This document shows, piece after piece, positions 35,201 through 43,613 of a stretch of 64,000 nt of DNA; position 1 is the stretch's first letter; every line of letters starts with the position of its first letter. The stretch covers positions 28,296,833 to 28,360,832 of the forward strand of contig NC_087062.1 of NCBI RefSeq assembly GCF_963678635.1. Reading direction: 5' to 3'. The stretch is from Symsagittifera roscoffensis (Eukaryota; Xenacoelomorpha; Acoela; Convolutidae). The notes under the pieces were generated by a model. The model worked only from the letters and a program-made list of their open reading frames with translations, was not told where the DNA came from and did not search any database. A program made the position numbers and the translations under genes.

Positions 35201-36443
35201 AAATTTCATTTCTCGAATTTGATAGAAGAAAAATATGCCCTTAAATTTCAAGAATAATTTATGATTGGTGCTTTTTTGATAAAAAATAAACCCAATTTGA
35301 GAAATCTGGATCAATATGTAAGTTTTTAATTCCGCTGCGAAATCTGAATATCAAAAACCACTTTCGAAACTAGAAGTCAATCAAGTTTTTTGTGGGGCCT
35401 TCACATTTTTTGCTGTTCGATAGTGGAATTTACTTTCCTTTACACAACAGAAATGAACTGAACTTATGAAGAAGTCATGTCAAACCGCGAAAAATCAAAA
35501 TTGAGAGTGGACTTCTGTTTGAGAATTTTTCCTAAAAAACGCACTAAAAACCACCTGAACATACATAAGTGCTTTTTTATTCTGAAATGTTTGGGACAGA
35601 TGCAAAGCGGAGCTTCGCACCACTTGCAATCATCATAACATTACAAACCAGTCAAAAGAAAAAAAAGAGACAAAATCTGTTAATTGAAAAAAGTGTGAAG
35701 ACAAAAAAACTAACTGAAACAAAACTTTCATATGTTGTCGTTTAACTGAAAACGAAATGTCTTGACTTACGTTTGTTTTGAGAAAAAAAAATGCCAAGTC
35801 AAACCGTTAAATGTTATACTAGCATCGTAGCAACAGATCCGAAGCAGTAAAAAACCAAAAAAACTTAATCAGACACCCGTTGATGTTTCAGGGACACGGT
35901 TACACAAGTTGTAAAACCAGAAAGAAGTAGATGATCCGATTCGATAACGCCTGCTTATCCCGAGCGTTAAAACTTTTTGAGCATCTTGATACAATCTTTA
36001 CAAAAAATGGTTTCGAAAAACAATTATTTTTACATAGAATTGTTTCAATATCGTCTTAAATCCGCATAACTGTAGTGCTTCAAGGCCAAAATTGGACACT
36101 CTTTACTCAATAAAAAATGTTATACAAACCTTGATTGTGAATTGAAATTTTCCTCCCCTGTAATACCCATCGTCTGGCGAAATAAAAACTGCAAAATTCA
36201 ATAGATCATCTGGATTTGGATGGGAGATGCTGCATGTCGGCGGTAAATCGAGCTCTTTCATGTCTAAACGGGAACTTTTCTACGGCCTAATAATTCTTAA
36301 GTTGAAAAGAAAAATCAAAATTCGCAACTTTTCTAACCTTTTTGCATTCTTAGGATTGCAGGTGAAGTTCTCTGAACTTTATCAGACGAATCTGCCGCTG
36401 ATGGGGCATTATTTGAATCTTTCAGAGAAAATATTTTGATCAT
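23205..36443 (-). CDS. UBE2M: NEDD8-conjugating enzyme E2 UBE2M/UBC12, five exons
   Basis: Exons on the minus strand, 5' to 3', are 36,338-36,443, 36,130-36,263, 24,215-24,318, 23,790-23,853 and 23,205-23,348. All introns are GT-AG with compatible phases, giving exactly 183 codons, the length of human UBE2M. The enzyme takes NEDD8 from the UBA3/NAE1 E1 by thioester and passes it to cullins with RBX1, activating cullin-RING ligases. The N-terminal UBA3-docking peptide is present (MIKIFSLK). The UBC fold follows: [47 protein letters not shown], the HPN motif (YHPN, residues 100-102), catalytic Cys110 in [15 protein letters not shown], and the family-typical [15 protein letters not shown]. The C terminus ([11 protein letters not shown]) is diverged. 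Intron 2 is 11.8 kb and holds the satellite and MITEs. Start: the only ATG giving the docking peptide. Confidence 0.95.
23431..23490 (-). repeat. tRNA-like (SINE) fragment in UBE2M intron 4
   Basis: The minus strand reads GGGGACTCTAAATCTTCTGG then GTAGGATCGAATCCGCC, which resembles the anticodon and T arms of a tRNA. The acceptor stem cannot be closed and the T stem is mispaired, so a tRNA-derived SINE relic is more likely than a working tRNA. Confidence 0.35.
24550..24900 (+). repeat. dispersed repeat family R1, copy 4
   Basis: Carries the R1 motif series in diverged form (TTTATGCTCGGTGTGG, AAAATTGCCAAATTTGCCATG, AATCGTTCCAAATTGATTTGAGG). An inverted partner lies at 25,490-25,640. The two flank the TTAA-bounded MITE almost symmetrically, so the whole 24.55-25.64 kb block is a larger foldback. 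Confidence 0.5.
24980..25439. mobile_element. TTAA-flanked MITE (piggyBac- or Kolobok-type target)
   Basis: 460 bp lie between TTAA tetramers at 24,976-24,979 and 25,440-25,443. The inverted ends are left GGGACAGTCAGGC..CCCTGATATACGAGCAGTCTT, and right the inverse of GGGCAGTCGGAGCATTCAGG...TTGATACGAGCAGTCTT; the left end lacks about 9 bases present at the right. The same right terminus recurs at 63,871-63,920 beside TTAA. It encodes nothing. TTAA target preference is known for piggyBac and Kolobok; the sequence does not decide between them. Confidence 0.7.
25167..25222 (-). repeat. tRNA-like promoter sequence inside the TTAA MITE
   Basis: The minus strand reads ATGGTAGGATGCTATACTTG (A-box-like) and CGGCGGTTTGGTTCCGG (B-box-like) at tRNA-like spacing. 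It suggests a tRNA-derived SINE head inside or captured by the MITE. Pairing is too poor for a functional tRNA. Confidence 0.35.
25490..25640 (-). repeat. dispersed repeat family R1, copy 5 (inverted)
   Basis: On the minus strand this reads AAAATCGTTCCAAATTAAAT and CGACTCAAATTGC. These phrases match copy 4 (AAAATCGTTCCAAATTGATT, CGACTCAAAATT) in opposite orientation. Confidence 0.45.
25638..25700 (+). repeat. tRNA-derived SINE-like fragment in UBE2M intron 2
   Basis: The plus strand reads CTATAGTGGTATGAACACTC (A-box with the usual TAGTGGTA.GA core), GGCTGGCCTCATGCAGCTCA, and GAGATCGATCCCCCGAGG (B-box/T arm GATCGATCCC). This is the best tRNA-like match in the window. The acceptor stem cannot be shown, so I call it tRNA-derived. 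Confidence 0.45.
26279..28403. repeat. 2.1-kb direct repeat unit D1 in UBE2M intron 2
   Basis: This starts at CGAAAACTT.GTTGGAA.TCAATTAC and repeats almost exactly from 28,404 (offset 2,125). Order: an AT-rich leader (with a tRNA-like piece near 26,450-26,508 and a segment shared with 20,540-20,640), a GGATGGATGGCTGGATG-type block (26,820-27,370), a CCTTGC-rich block (27,370-27,625), a short AT-rich piece, and another GATGG/CCTTGC pair to 28,403. Relative to D2 it lacks about 465 bp after 27,625. Long open frames here are only low-complexity frames. Confidence 0.85.
28404..29887. repeat. direct repeat unit D2, leading into the 1.2-kb array
   Basis: Nearly identical to the first 1.35 kb of D1, including the same AT-rich leader and the GATGG and CCTTGC blocks. 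Its start abuts the CCTTGC block of D1, so the D1-D2 junction lies in satellite sequence. It then continues into AT-rich monomer sequence that D1 has lost. Confidence 0.85.
29888..35220. repeat. composite satellite array, monomer about 1.2 kb, four and a half copies
   Basis: The landmark AACTGGAAAAT.AACAAGCTTA recurs at about 29,893, 31,094, 32,297, 33,504 and 34,710. GGTTGATGAAAAA recurs at 30,210, 31,411, 32,614, 33,820 and 35,026. The period is 1,201-1,206 bp. Each monomer has about 530 bp of AT-rich DNA, a short TGGATGGCTGGCTGGATG block, then about 550 bp of TGCCTTGCGCTGCCTTGCC-rich DNA with strong C/T strand bias. The last monomer breaks off near 35,220 into a dispersed repeat. Open frames ([14 protein letters not shown].. 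and similar) recur because the DNA recurs and are not genes. Confidence 0.9.
35221..36129. other. rest of UBE2M intron 2, AT-rich with a dispersed repeat
   Basis: 35,230-35,520 is a mosaic of pieces also found near 19,100-19,260 and 20,160-20,285. Beyond that no feature is recognised up to the UBE2M exon 2 donor. Confidence 0.5.
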
Positions 36444-36549
36444 ATCTCCCTGTAACAAAATATTAAAGAGTTATATTGAGCATTAGGACACATCAAAAAC
36501 AAATTGAACAGTTCGGTTCTCAGAAATTTGATAAATCTGCTGTGATATA

Positions 36550-37400
36550 TTTCAAAAATGGTTCGAGGTCATGCGGCTAAGACGCGGACAATCACAACAG
36601 AGATGTGGACTCGCGGATAGCAGTACGCAACTGTCAGGAACCACACAGATGGTTAATATGAGACTTGTGCAAGATATGGCTCCACACTGATTGCGATGGC
36701 GTAGACTCAGATGACGACACAGAAGTAGACTTTTAATGCAACTCATGTGAGAAGCTTGCAGAGGCAGGAAGACGTGTCCTACGTGCAATAAGTCTGTTTG
36801 CATTCTGACAAATTGTAAACGACGAGTGCACGGCACAGTCAACTAGAATTGTGAAGGAGACATTTCCGAAACCCTCAAGCGGCACCCGAGCATTCCGACC
36901 AGACTAACGGATTTGAGCACTTTGAAGGTATTGACTTCATTTACTCTATTCGACGTTGCAGAGGAAAAGCTCTAAGTTTTGTAACACAAGCTGCACGAAT
37001 CAAACTTGCTATGTCATTAAACAGAATATTAACAAATAATCTAGCAGACCCGAGTGATTAAGAGTCCGGGGCTAAGCTTTTGTACAATGCCGCATTTCTG
37101 CTTTAAAGTCCCTACTAGACTACAGAGTTCTCGGCAAAACGACAATTTAACCCGGCTACTGCAAAGGCAGATGGCAACTTTTGTGGAAAGTTTTTTTCCC
37201 TTGTACTCTGGAGACCGTCAGCAACAACGCAACACCGTTCCTCACACTCTCCAGGTTAAGACAAGACTGATGGTTGATAAAGGAGATGTGCGGTTCGCAT
37301 TGCCTCCGCTGGCGACAGCTTATCATCTCTTCTCAATGCTCTGAAAGCTTAACACCCAGAACTGCCCCTTGACTTGAAATTTCTTTTCTTAGATGCTTCC
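36550..37400 (+). pseudogene. degenerate PHD-finger-like coding relic
   Basis: GC-richer than its surroundings. One plus frame (about 36,610-36,770) reads VRNCQEPHRWLI*DLCKIWL, then HTDCDGVDSDDDTEVDF*CN and SCEKL. The C-C / W..C-x2-C / W.H..C / C-x2-C spacing is that of a PHD finger, the zinc-binding histone-tail reader. One ligand Cys codon has become TGA, and a likely aromatic before the last pair has become TAA. A further Cys-rich piece follows in another frame (CPTCNKSVCILTNCKRRVHG), then TLKRHPSIPTRLTDLSTLKV, then a 96-codon frame at 37,054-37,344. PHD fingers occur in host proteins and in ORF1 of some LINEs; I cannot tell which. The Polinton lies immediately to the right. Confidence 0.4.
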
Positions 37401-37617
37401 CTATCACTAAAGTGGCTTCTTAACTTGTTTGCGACTACAAAATGCTTCGCTTCAAGCTCTGCTGCAGATCTTAGTGGGTTACGACATCAGCATCTGAAAG
37501 ATGCAGTCAAAAACGAGTGAAGCCGGAATGAATTGCAGTAGACTATCACTGCCCTAATGACTCTTCTTCTATTCGGAGAGCTGCCTTTCTTCATGGAACC
37601 TGTGGTTGCCGAGAGTC

Positions 37618-37849
37618 GCTGACCCCCATGTATTAACATAGGCTATAGAGTATCCGGTCAGCACCCTATGTATTAACATAGGCTATAGATTTCCCAATGT
37701 ATTAAAATAGGGAATAGGTTTCCCAAAGTATTAAGATAGTCGGTTTCAGATGGTAAGATGGTAAGTTTCAGAAAAATTTTTGGCGCCCGAATTTTTTCGA
37801 GTTCGATTATGCCGATAATTGCATTTCTTAGCTAACTTCTACGATTTAT
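37618..37849 (+). repeat. left terminal inverted repeat of the Polinton
   Basis: Begins GCTGACCCCCATGTATTAAC and matches the inverse of 58,581-58,811 with only scattered differences, through GTTTCAGA..GTAAGATGGTAAG and GGCGCCCGAATTTTTT to CTAGCTTCTACG. Internally it holds three or four imperfect repeats of ATGTATTAACATAGGCTATAG. Confidence 0.9.
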
Positions 37850-38290
37850 GACATGTAAGGGCTATCTTGTCTTACAAAAACTTGGTATGGTAAGTTTCAG
37901 AAAATTTTTTAAGTTTTACTTGCAAATACATTTTTATCTTGAAAAACATTTTTATAATAAAAAATCGAAAAGAAAATTGATTGGTAAGTTTCAGATGGTA
38001 AGTTTCGACAAAATTAAGTTTCGATTTAGAATATTGGATCATAAACTTATATATCACAGAATATTTTTTTCTCTAAAGAATCTATTAAATTATTTAGATT
38101 TATATTCCCTCAGGTTATCTGGGGAAAATTGTCAAGAGGGGATTATCTTTGACAGTTAAATATTCCACTTCAAGGGATATCAGGAGAATCTTGACAGCTC
38201 CTCGCGGTTGAATATTTTTATATCCCGCTTAATCTTTTATTCCCCAGGTTACCTGGAGAACGGATGACAGGTTCATTATACTTAATAATT
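37745..38290 (+). repeat. subterminal repeats at the left end of the Polinton
   Basis: ATGGTAAGTTTCAGA recurs just inside the inverted repeat (about 37,757, 37,887, 37,982, 37,995). Between 38,100 and 38,290 a second motif recurs three times (CCCTCAGGTTATCTGGGGAA / CCCCAGGTTACCTGGAGAA, each followed by TGACAG). No gene is found in 37,850-38,350. Subterminal repeats could be protein-binding sites, but that is inference. Confidence 0.55.
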
Positions 38291-38585
38291 TTTTGACCCA
38301 TTTTATCCTTTTTCACATAATTATCCCACGATTATATGACAGATGCATATTAGCAGTTCCCCACAGAGTTAATGAAGCGTGAATTACTTTCTTGAGAGAT
38401 TAAAATTTTAAATTTTCATATAAAATTGAAATACATAAATCAAAATTGCATGAATTTTTCATTGGAACTAAGATAAAAATAAGCAAAAAATTTTAAGTTT
38501 CGACCACTCAGATGTTTTTTGTCTACTTCTTGTTTTTACCTCAACTAGTTTATTTATTCTGTCATATTTCTTGCTACGATTCATT

Positions 38586-38916
38586 TCAGTTCTCTTTTAT
38601 CATTTTGTCTTTAATCTTTAAAAATTTCTTTGAAATTTCCAAAATTTCCGAAAAATTATTATCCAAGTTTGTCAATTGCTCTGTCACGGTAAAAAATTAC
38701 GCTGAGAAAAATGTAGTATCATAGTTTTTTTGTGTCTGATATTTTTGTATAAAGTTTTTTCCATCTTTCTCAGAGTGATTTTTTAAGAAAATTATACAAT
38801 TTACTAGAAGTTGTTTACAATTTTCGTAAATTTGACTACTCTATCGTTAATTCTTTCAATTGTAGGACTACAACATCCAAATTCCATCATCATTTGTCGT
38901 ATTTCATCAAAAGGTT
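38586..38916 (-). CDS. small coiled-coil-like frames, copy A
   Basis: Two short minus-strand frames look coding. One reads KPFDEIRQMMMEFGCCSPTI to a TAG at 38,804. The second reads EQLTNLDNNFSEILEISKKF to a TGA at 38,586, with heptad-like spacing. They are kept in copy B. They may be parts of one small element protein broken by a frameshift. No function is recognised. Confidence 0.35.
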
Positions 38917-39026
38917 TCTTGTAAGAAGCTTTTTGTTAAAAAAATTAAGGAATTTAAAGAGTTAAATTACATAAATAATCAAACAATTCACTACATCATA
39001 TAGTGAAACTACTGCGAAATTTACAC

Positions 39027-39673
39027 TTACAAACAAAAATGCGCTTTTACATAAATTACTGATAAAATCAAAACATCATGATTATTATTCAAGGTCTTCT
39101 GGAAGAATTTTAAAAAAAGAAATGCTGTTTAAATTGCGTAAAACCCACACAAATTATCAGTCTTTTGTAGCTTTCGAGGAACCATTTGTCGAAACTTTTT
39201 TGTCAAAAAGGGGTAAGTTGATCTCTTTCTTCCCAAAGAATCATCAAAGTAGTTGCTTTTATCCAGTCGAGCAAACATAATCCAGTGTTCTCCTCTATCA
39301 TTGCTTGGGACTGAGTTAATAATTGCAAAAGACTATCAAACGCAAAAGACTTTTAATTGCAAAAGATTTATAGTCTTTTGCTAGTTGTTAGCAAAAATTG
39401 AGGTTTTGTTAGTTAAGGTACTGTATCAGAAGGGTATGATCCCATGTACTTGAACCTGAGTTCTGGAATTTTTTCAATATTTGTTAATTTTGTTAGTTGA
39501 GGTACTGTATCAGAAGGGTATGATCCCATGTACTTGAACCTAAGATCTGGAATTCTTTCAATAATTTGCAAAAGTGAAAAAATATCCAACTTTGCAATTG
39601 TAGGCTGATTTACAGCTAAGAAAATTAATAGTTTGGTAGTGTACTTTAGGATAACAAGAAAAGAAAGAATCAT
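39027..39673 (-). pseudogene. adenain-like cysteine protease of the Polinton, copy A
   Basis: Homologous to adenovirus-type maturation proteases, which cleave capsid precursors. The N-terminal frame (39,673 to about 39,413) reads IPELRFKYMGSYPSDTVP-type sequence twice, because an 84-bp (28-codon) segment is tandemly duplicated in frame. A shifted frame then has the catalytic His block (GEHWIMFARLDK), the acidic residue block (DDSLGRKRSTYPFL), and, after another shift, DNLCGFYAI with the catalytic Cys codon TGT at 39,147-39,149. A TAA follows three codons later. A small inserted array of CAAAAGACT motifs (39,326-39,392) separates the first two blocks. Catalytic residues survive here, but frameshifts make it inactive. 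Confidence 0.8.
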
Positions 39674-39676
39674 GAC

Positions 39677-39950
39677 TTACACACATTTAGGAATTGATTC
39701 AACAAAGTCCCATACACAAGTCTTATGTAGTGGGCAAAGTTTATTGAACACTGTTTTACAGTCTAGGTTGAAGAAGTGTCTCGGGTTTTCAACTAAACAG
39801 CATTCGTTCTTTATTTTATCTGGAGCTTTAGGTCTGAAGAAAAACAAAATAGATAGTACAGAGATAATAACAAAGAAAAGTCCCAAAAAAATACAATGTT
39901 TTTATAGGAACCTGAAAACTCAAAAAATTAAACATTTTTAGCGACTGTTC
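39677..39950 (-). pseudogene. small single-pass membrane protein, copy A
   Basis: The frame has one strong hydrophobic segment (LFFVIISVLSILFFF), followed by a Cys-containing tail (ECCLVENPRHFFNLDCKTVF, then KLCPLHKTCVWD). Copy A has one extra A in an A-run compared with copy B, which breaks the frame before the membrane segment. It lies between the protease and major capsid genes on the same strand. No named family is recognised; a virion or membrane role is only inferred from context. Confidence 0.5.
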
Positions 39951-41239
39951 CGAAATTGTCAATTTAAACGTTTGATAATCTTTCTCCCAGGACTATTACT
40001 TCCGTTACTTGTTCCAAGAGAAATTGGAAAAACATTTCTAATATCAAGCTTTCTCTGTTCAGCTGCATCCTGTAGTGAAGTCAAGTCGAAAACTAGAATA
40101 TAGTGATTTTGAGTAACTTCCATAAAAAGAGCTGGAAAATCTCCGTTAAACTGCATTGCTTTCATTGTTGTAACATAGGGACGACAAGGAGAAGTTGTAT
40201 CTAATGAAATAATTGCTCTTCCGCCTCGAATAATTCTAAGCTCTCTCAAATGAAATTGTTGATAATTGAAAAGTTTTTCATGAAAAGATCCCGCAACAGC
40301 CAAATTTGTATTCATTGCAACAGCTATCCTTCTGATTGGGGCATAATTGAAAACATTTTCTGAACAAACTGGTTTTGACGAGATGAAATGATAAAGGTTC
40401 TTGCTATAGTTTCCATGTAATTGGAATGAGCAAGAGGTTCCCTTTCCAGATTCCATTGCAAATATTGATGATTAGGTTCAGCTACTAAAATTCTTCTTGT
40501 AAACAGTGAACAATCGACAATTTTCAGAGTAACATTTGGATTATCAGTCAGCATGTAAGAATTAGGTCTAGCTCGAATTAGTTTATTTCGAACTTTGGTT
40601 TTTGGCAGTAATAATTTTTCACAAGTAAACAAGTCAATGGCTAACCTGCCATAAAGTGAAAAAGTTATCCCTGATCCTAAAAAATTTGCTCTATCAGTAA
40701 ACGGATACATATCAAAAGCTTCCGGATATTCTTCAAAACTATACCCGTGATAAACAAGTATTCCTTTATTACTCACTGCCGACGAGTTGAATTCGTTCGA
40801 TATTTGTGCTTTATGAGGATATAATCCATTGGCGTTGTAAACCCTTGTATTAATAAAATAAACTTCACAATTCGAGAATAGAGAATGTAGTAGATTGTTT
40901 ACATTGGACAAGTAAGTTGGTGGTTCCTCGTTTGAATCTTCCTCCGATTTTGCTTTATGTTCGGCTTTTTCTTTTTTAAAAGCTTCAAACAGTCTTCCTT
41001 TGAATAATTGAAGCTTTAAACTGAGGTGGGTTGAAGCTTTAAACACGCATATCCAAATAAAGATTACGGTCCGTCTCAAATTCAAATTCAATACTGCTTT
41101 CATCAAGAGAGGTACTGGGAAATACTTCTTGTGGGTATGATGAAATTATTGTTTCCAAAACTGGGACTTTATCAAAAGTCTCAAAAGAAGAATTTGAAAA
41201 CGCTCCGTACCAAAAATGACTACTTTGATTTACACTCAT
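39940..41239 (-). pseudogene. hexon-like major capsid protein (F54H12.2-like family), copy A
   Basis: ATG at 41,239 (MSVNQSSHFWYGAF). The reading spreads over at least four frames. (1) The N-terminal frame ends just after DRNLYLDMR. (2) 41,106-40,324 carries LFKGRLFEAFKKEKAEHKAK, VNNLLHSLFSNCEVYF, ITFSLYGRLAIDLFTCEKLL. (3) 40,456-39,959 carries RRIAVAMNTNLAVAGSFHEK and NHYILVFDLTSLQDAAEQ. (4) The last part continues in another frame. Polinton capsid genes of this type form jelly-roll major capsids. The first break coincides with a short local duplication of TTTAAAGCTTCAA. Breaks are shared with copy B, so the gene was dead before duplication. Confidence 0.8.
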
Positions 41240-41605
41240 TTTATCTTGTCAAAAATGTCTTTGCAAGAGCGACTGATTTTTGAACTATTTTTTCGAGAAA
41301 TGGCTCTTCTTGTTCTACGCTTGAATTTCTTTTTTCCACCTCCCAAATGTTTTCGAACTGTTTTTGTTTCAACAACTTTTGCAAATGTTTTGAGTTTTTT
41401 GCCGTCCACTGACTACTTCTCCATTATCTGGAGCAGCAGTTTCAAATAAATCTGCTCCGATTCTTTTTGCAGCTGGGACTATATAATTTTTTATATAGGG
41501 AATTGCAGTTCTCCCAAGATTTTGTGCAAGTGCACCAAAACGTCTTCCACGCTGTCTCGCATGTCCACGAAAAATAGGAAAAATAGCCTCACTTTGAGCA
41601 ACCAT
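41240..41605 (-). pseudogene. basic core/minor virion protein of the Polinton, copy A
   Basis: ATG at 41,605. Frame 1 reads FRGHARQRGRRFGALAQNLG, IPYIKNYIVPAAKRIGADLF, ending after KTQNICKSC. A shifted frame continues KLKTFAKVVETKTVRKHLGG, then a Lys/Arg-rich tail (KKFKRRTRRAISRKK). The basic tail suggests nucleic-acid binding like adenovirus core proteins; that is inference. It ends against the major capsid ATG, as in a compact viral gene block. Confidence 0.6.
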
Positions 41606-41634
41606 TTCGTATGAAGTATAAATAAAAAATGATT

Positions 41635-42213
41635 CAAAATCTTGCGAAACAAGAGAACAACTCGTGTAATTCCTACGGACAGAAAAGGAGTTTTTGCACC
41701 CGTAGTATCCCTTAGTTCTATTTTTATGCCGTGGAAAGAGTTTTTTAATAATTTTTTAATTTGTTGATTTTTGAAGGAATGATAATTCATGTACTGTCCT
41801 GTAGATATTATGTCTCCATTTGTTACTTTGGAAACGAAAGGAATACAACGCAGTAAATTTTGTTTTTGTATCGCCTACTATATTATAGTTTTGTGCGCCT
41901 ATACTATTTCGAACTTTGTCATTCATGGCTACAACCAATAATATCAACAATACTTGGATACAATCCAGGTTCAATATGCATCGGTTGGATCTTTCTTTTT
42001 TTCCTCAGGACTTTCTCTTCTATCTATGAAAGTAAAATTTCCCTATGTTAAGTTTTGGTACAACGAAGGTTACGATATTTCTGAAATAGCAACCTCCCAT
42101 TCTCCTTTTTGTTGTATTTGTTCCGGTAGAAAATTTGTAAATGAACAAAGACTATTATTCGGATAACAATTAAAAGAAGCATTAGAAACTAGCTCAAAAG
42201 TAAAAGAATCCAT
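41635..42213 (-). pseudogene. penton-like minor capsid candidate of the Polinton, copy A
   Basis: ATG at 42,213. The start MDSFTFELVSNASFNCYPNN, then FLPEQIQQKGEWEVAISEIS followed by an in-frame TAA, matches the conserved N terminus of the second capsid protein of Polintons (..PxN..sxFt..LP..I.l.G.WEVAl.EI.yP). Later frames give KVRNSIGAQNYNIVGDTKTK and, after a shift, IELRDTTGAKTPFLSVGITR. At least two shifts and one stop are present. The role as penton or minor jelly-roll protein follows from the family, not from this sequence. Confidence 0.65.
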
Positions 42214-42256
42214 GACAACTGATCGATAGAAATTCAATTTAAAAAATGACTTACCT

Positions 42257-42934
42257 TCAACCTGAACATTTTCTCAGCTCTTTTTCATAAAATTTTCCCA
42301 GAAACTTTTTAATTTGTAAATTTAATCTGTAAACTGTGGCTTGTATCGTTTTCGGAACGGAATATCATTTTTCGAAATTCTAACTCTATCACCAATTTTA
42401 AATTTTGGGTTAGTACATTTCTTGAATGATTTGTTATACAATATTGGTAAAAAAATCACTGTTTTTCATATCTCTGGGAGATTTTCTGATTGATCGATTT
42501 TTGCGGCAGTTCAATGTAGAAACGAATTGCTGCAATTTGGGGACAAATTTTTCACCATGATCTTCAATGTAACGATATATTATGTGTTTTAAAGACTGAA
42601 TTGATCTCTGCAAATGCAGCTTTTGTTTCACTCATTGTTCAGTAAACTTCAATGTTTTTCTCCTTGCAAAATTTTTTTAGAAGTTCCCCCATATTCTGTT
42701 TCCTTATCAACCCAAAAATTTTTAGGAGTGTTTTTTCAAGAAATCATTTTTTTGAAAGCTTGTAAAGTGTCTTTGGCATACTTTGTTTCCATGTTTGAAC
42801 TCTGACAAATCCCGAAAAAGTATCTACAGCAACTAATAAATACTTGGCTACATTGTTTTGACTATCTAACTTGTCTCTAAAAGCCAAGTCCAAAAACCAG
42901 ATTTCCTTGATATATTTAGAAAAAGCTTGAAGTC
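42257..42934 (-). pseudogene. integrase 3' part of the Polinton, copy A, truncated by the duplication
   Basis: Holds IWFLDLAF (first catalytic Asp), a WVDKETEYG-like block (second Asp), ..RSIQSLKHIIYRYIEDHGEK and the C-terminal DRVRISKND-type block, with frameshifts between them. The N-terminal 70 or so codons are missing because the unit junction at 42,934 cuts the gene. It has no start and is certainly non-functional. Confidence 0.85.
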
Positions 42935-43173
42935 ATATTAGCAGTTCCCCACAGAGTTAATGAAGCGTGAATTACTTTCTTGAGAGATTAAAATTTTAAA
43001 TTTTCATATAAAATTGAAATACATAAACCAAAATTGCATGAATTTTTCATTGGAACTAAGATAAAAATAAGCAAAAAATTTTAAGTTTCGACCACTCAGA
43101 TGTTTTTATCTACTTCTTGTTTTTACCTCAACTAGTTTATTTATTCTGTCATATTTCTTGCTACGATTCATTT

Positions 43174-43505
43174 CAGTTCTCTTTTATCATTTTGTCTTTA
43201 ATCTTTAAAAATTTCTTTGAAATTTCCAAAATTTCCGAAAAATTATTATCCAAGTTTGTCAATTGCTCTGTCACGGTAAAAATTTACGCTGAGAAAATTG
43301 TAGTATCATAGTTTTTTTGTGTCTGATATTTTTGTATAAATTTTTTTCCATCTTTCTCAGAGTGATTTTTTAAGAAAATTATACAATTTACTAGAAGTTG
43401 TTTACAATTTTCGTAAATTTGTCTACTCTATCGTTAATTCTTTCAATTGGGGGACTACAACATCCAAATTCCATCATCATTTGTCGTATTTCATCAAAAG
43501 GTTTC
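43174..43505 (-). CDS. small coiled-coil-like frames, copy B
   Basis: Same two short frames as in copy A (38,586-38,916). A few substitutions are present: GGGGACT in place of GTAGGACT near 43,448, and a one-base deletion just downstream near 43,105. No function is recognised. Confidence 0.3.
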
Positions 43506-43613
43506 TTGTAAGAAGCTTTTTGTTAAAAAAATTAAGGAATTTAAAGAGTTAAATTACATAAATAATCAAACAGTTCACTACATCATATAGTGAAACTACT
43601 GCGAAATTTACAC

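Larger units (their letters stand above)
38347..42934. repeat. tandem duplication unit, copy A (4,588 bp)
   Basis: A direct copy of 42,935-47,524. The unit starts ATATTAGCAGTTCCCCACAG and ends AAAAAGCTTGAAGTC. At the A/B junction the integrase gene of copy A is cut off and the next base restarts the unit. Copies differ by scattered substitutions and a few one-base indels, roughly 2% by eye. Content in minus-strand order: truncated integrase, penton-like protein, core protein, major capsid, membrane protein, protease, small coiled-coil frames. Confidence 0.95.

Noticed and set aside
26279-35220. CRISPR-like array
   Set aside because: Repeat units are 1.2 kb and simple-sequence, in eukaryotic DNA; no short identical repeats with unique spacers.
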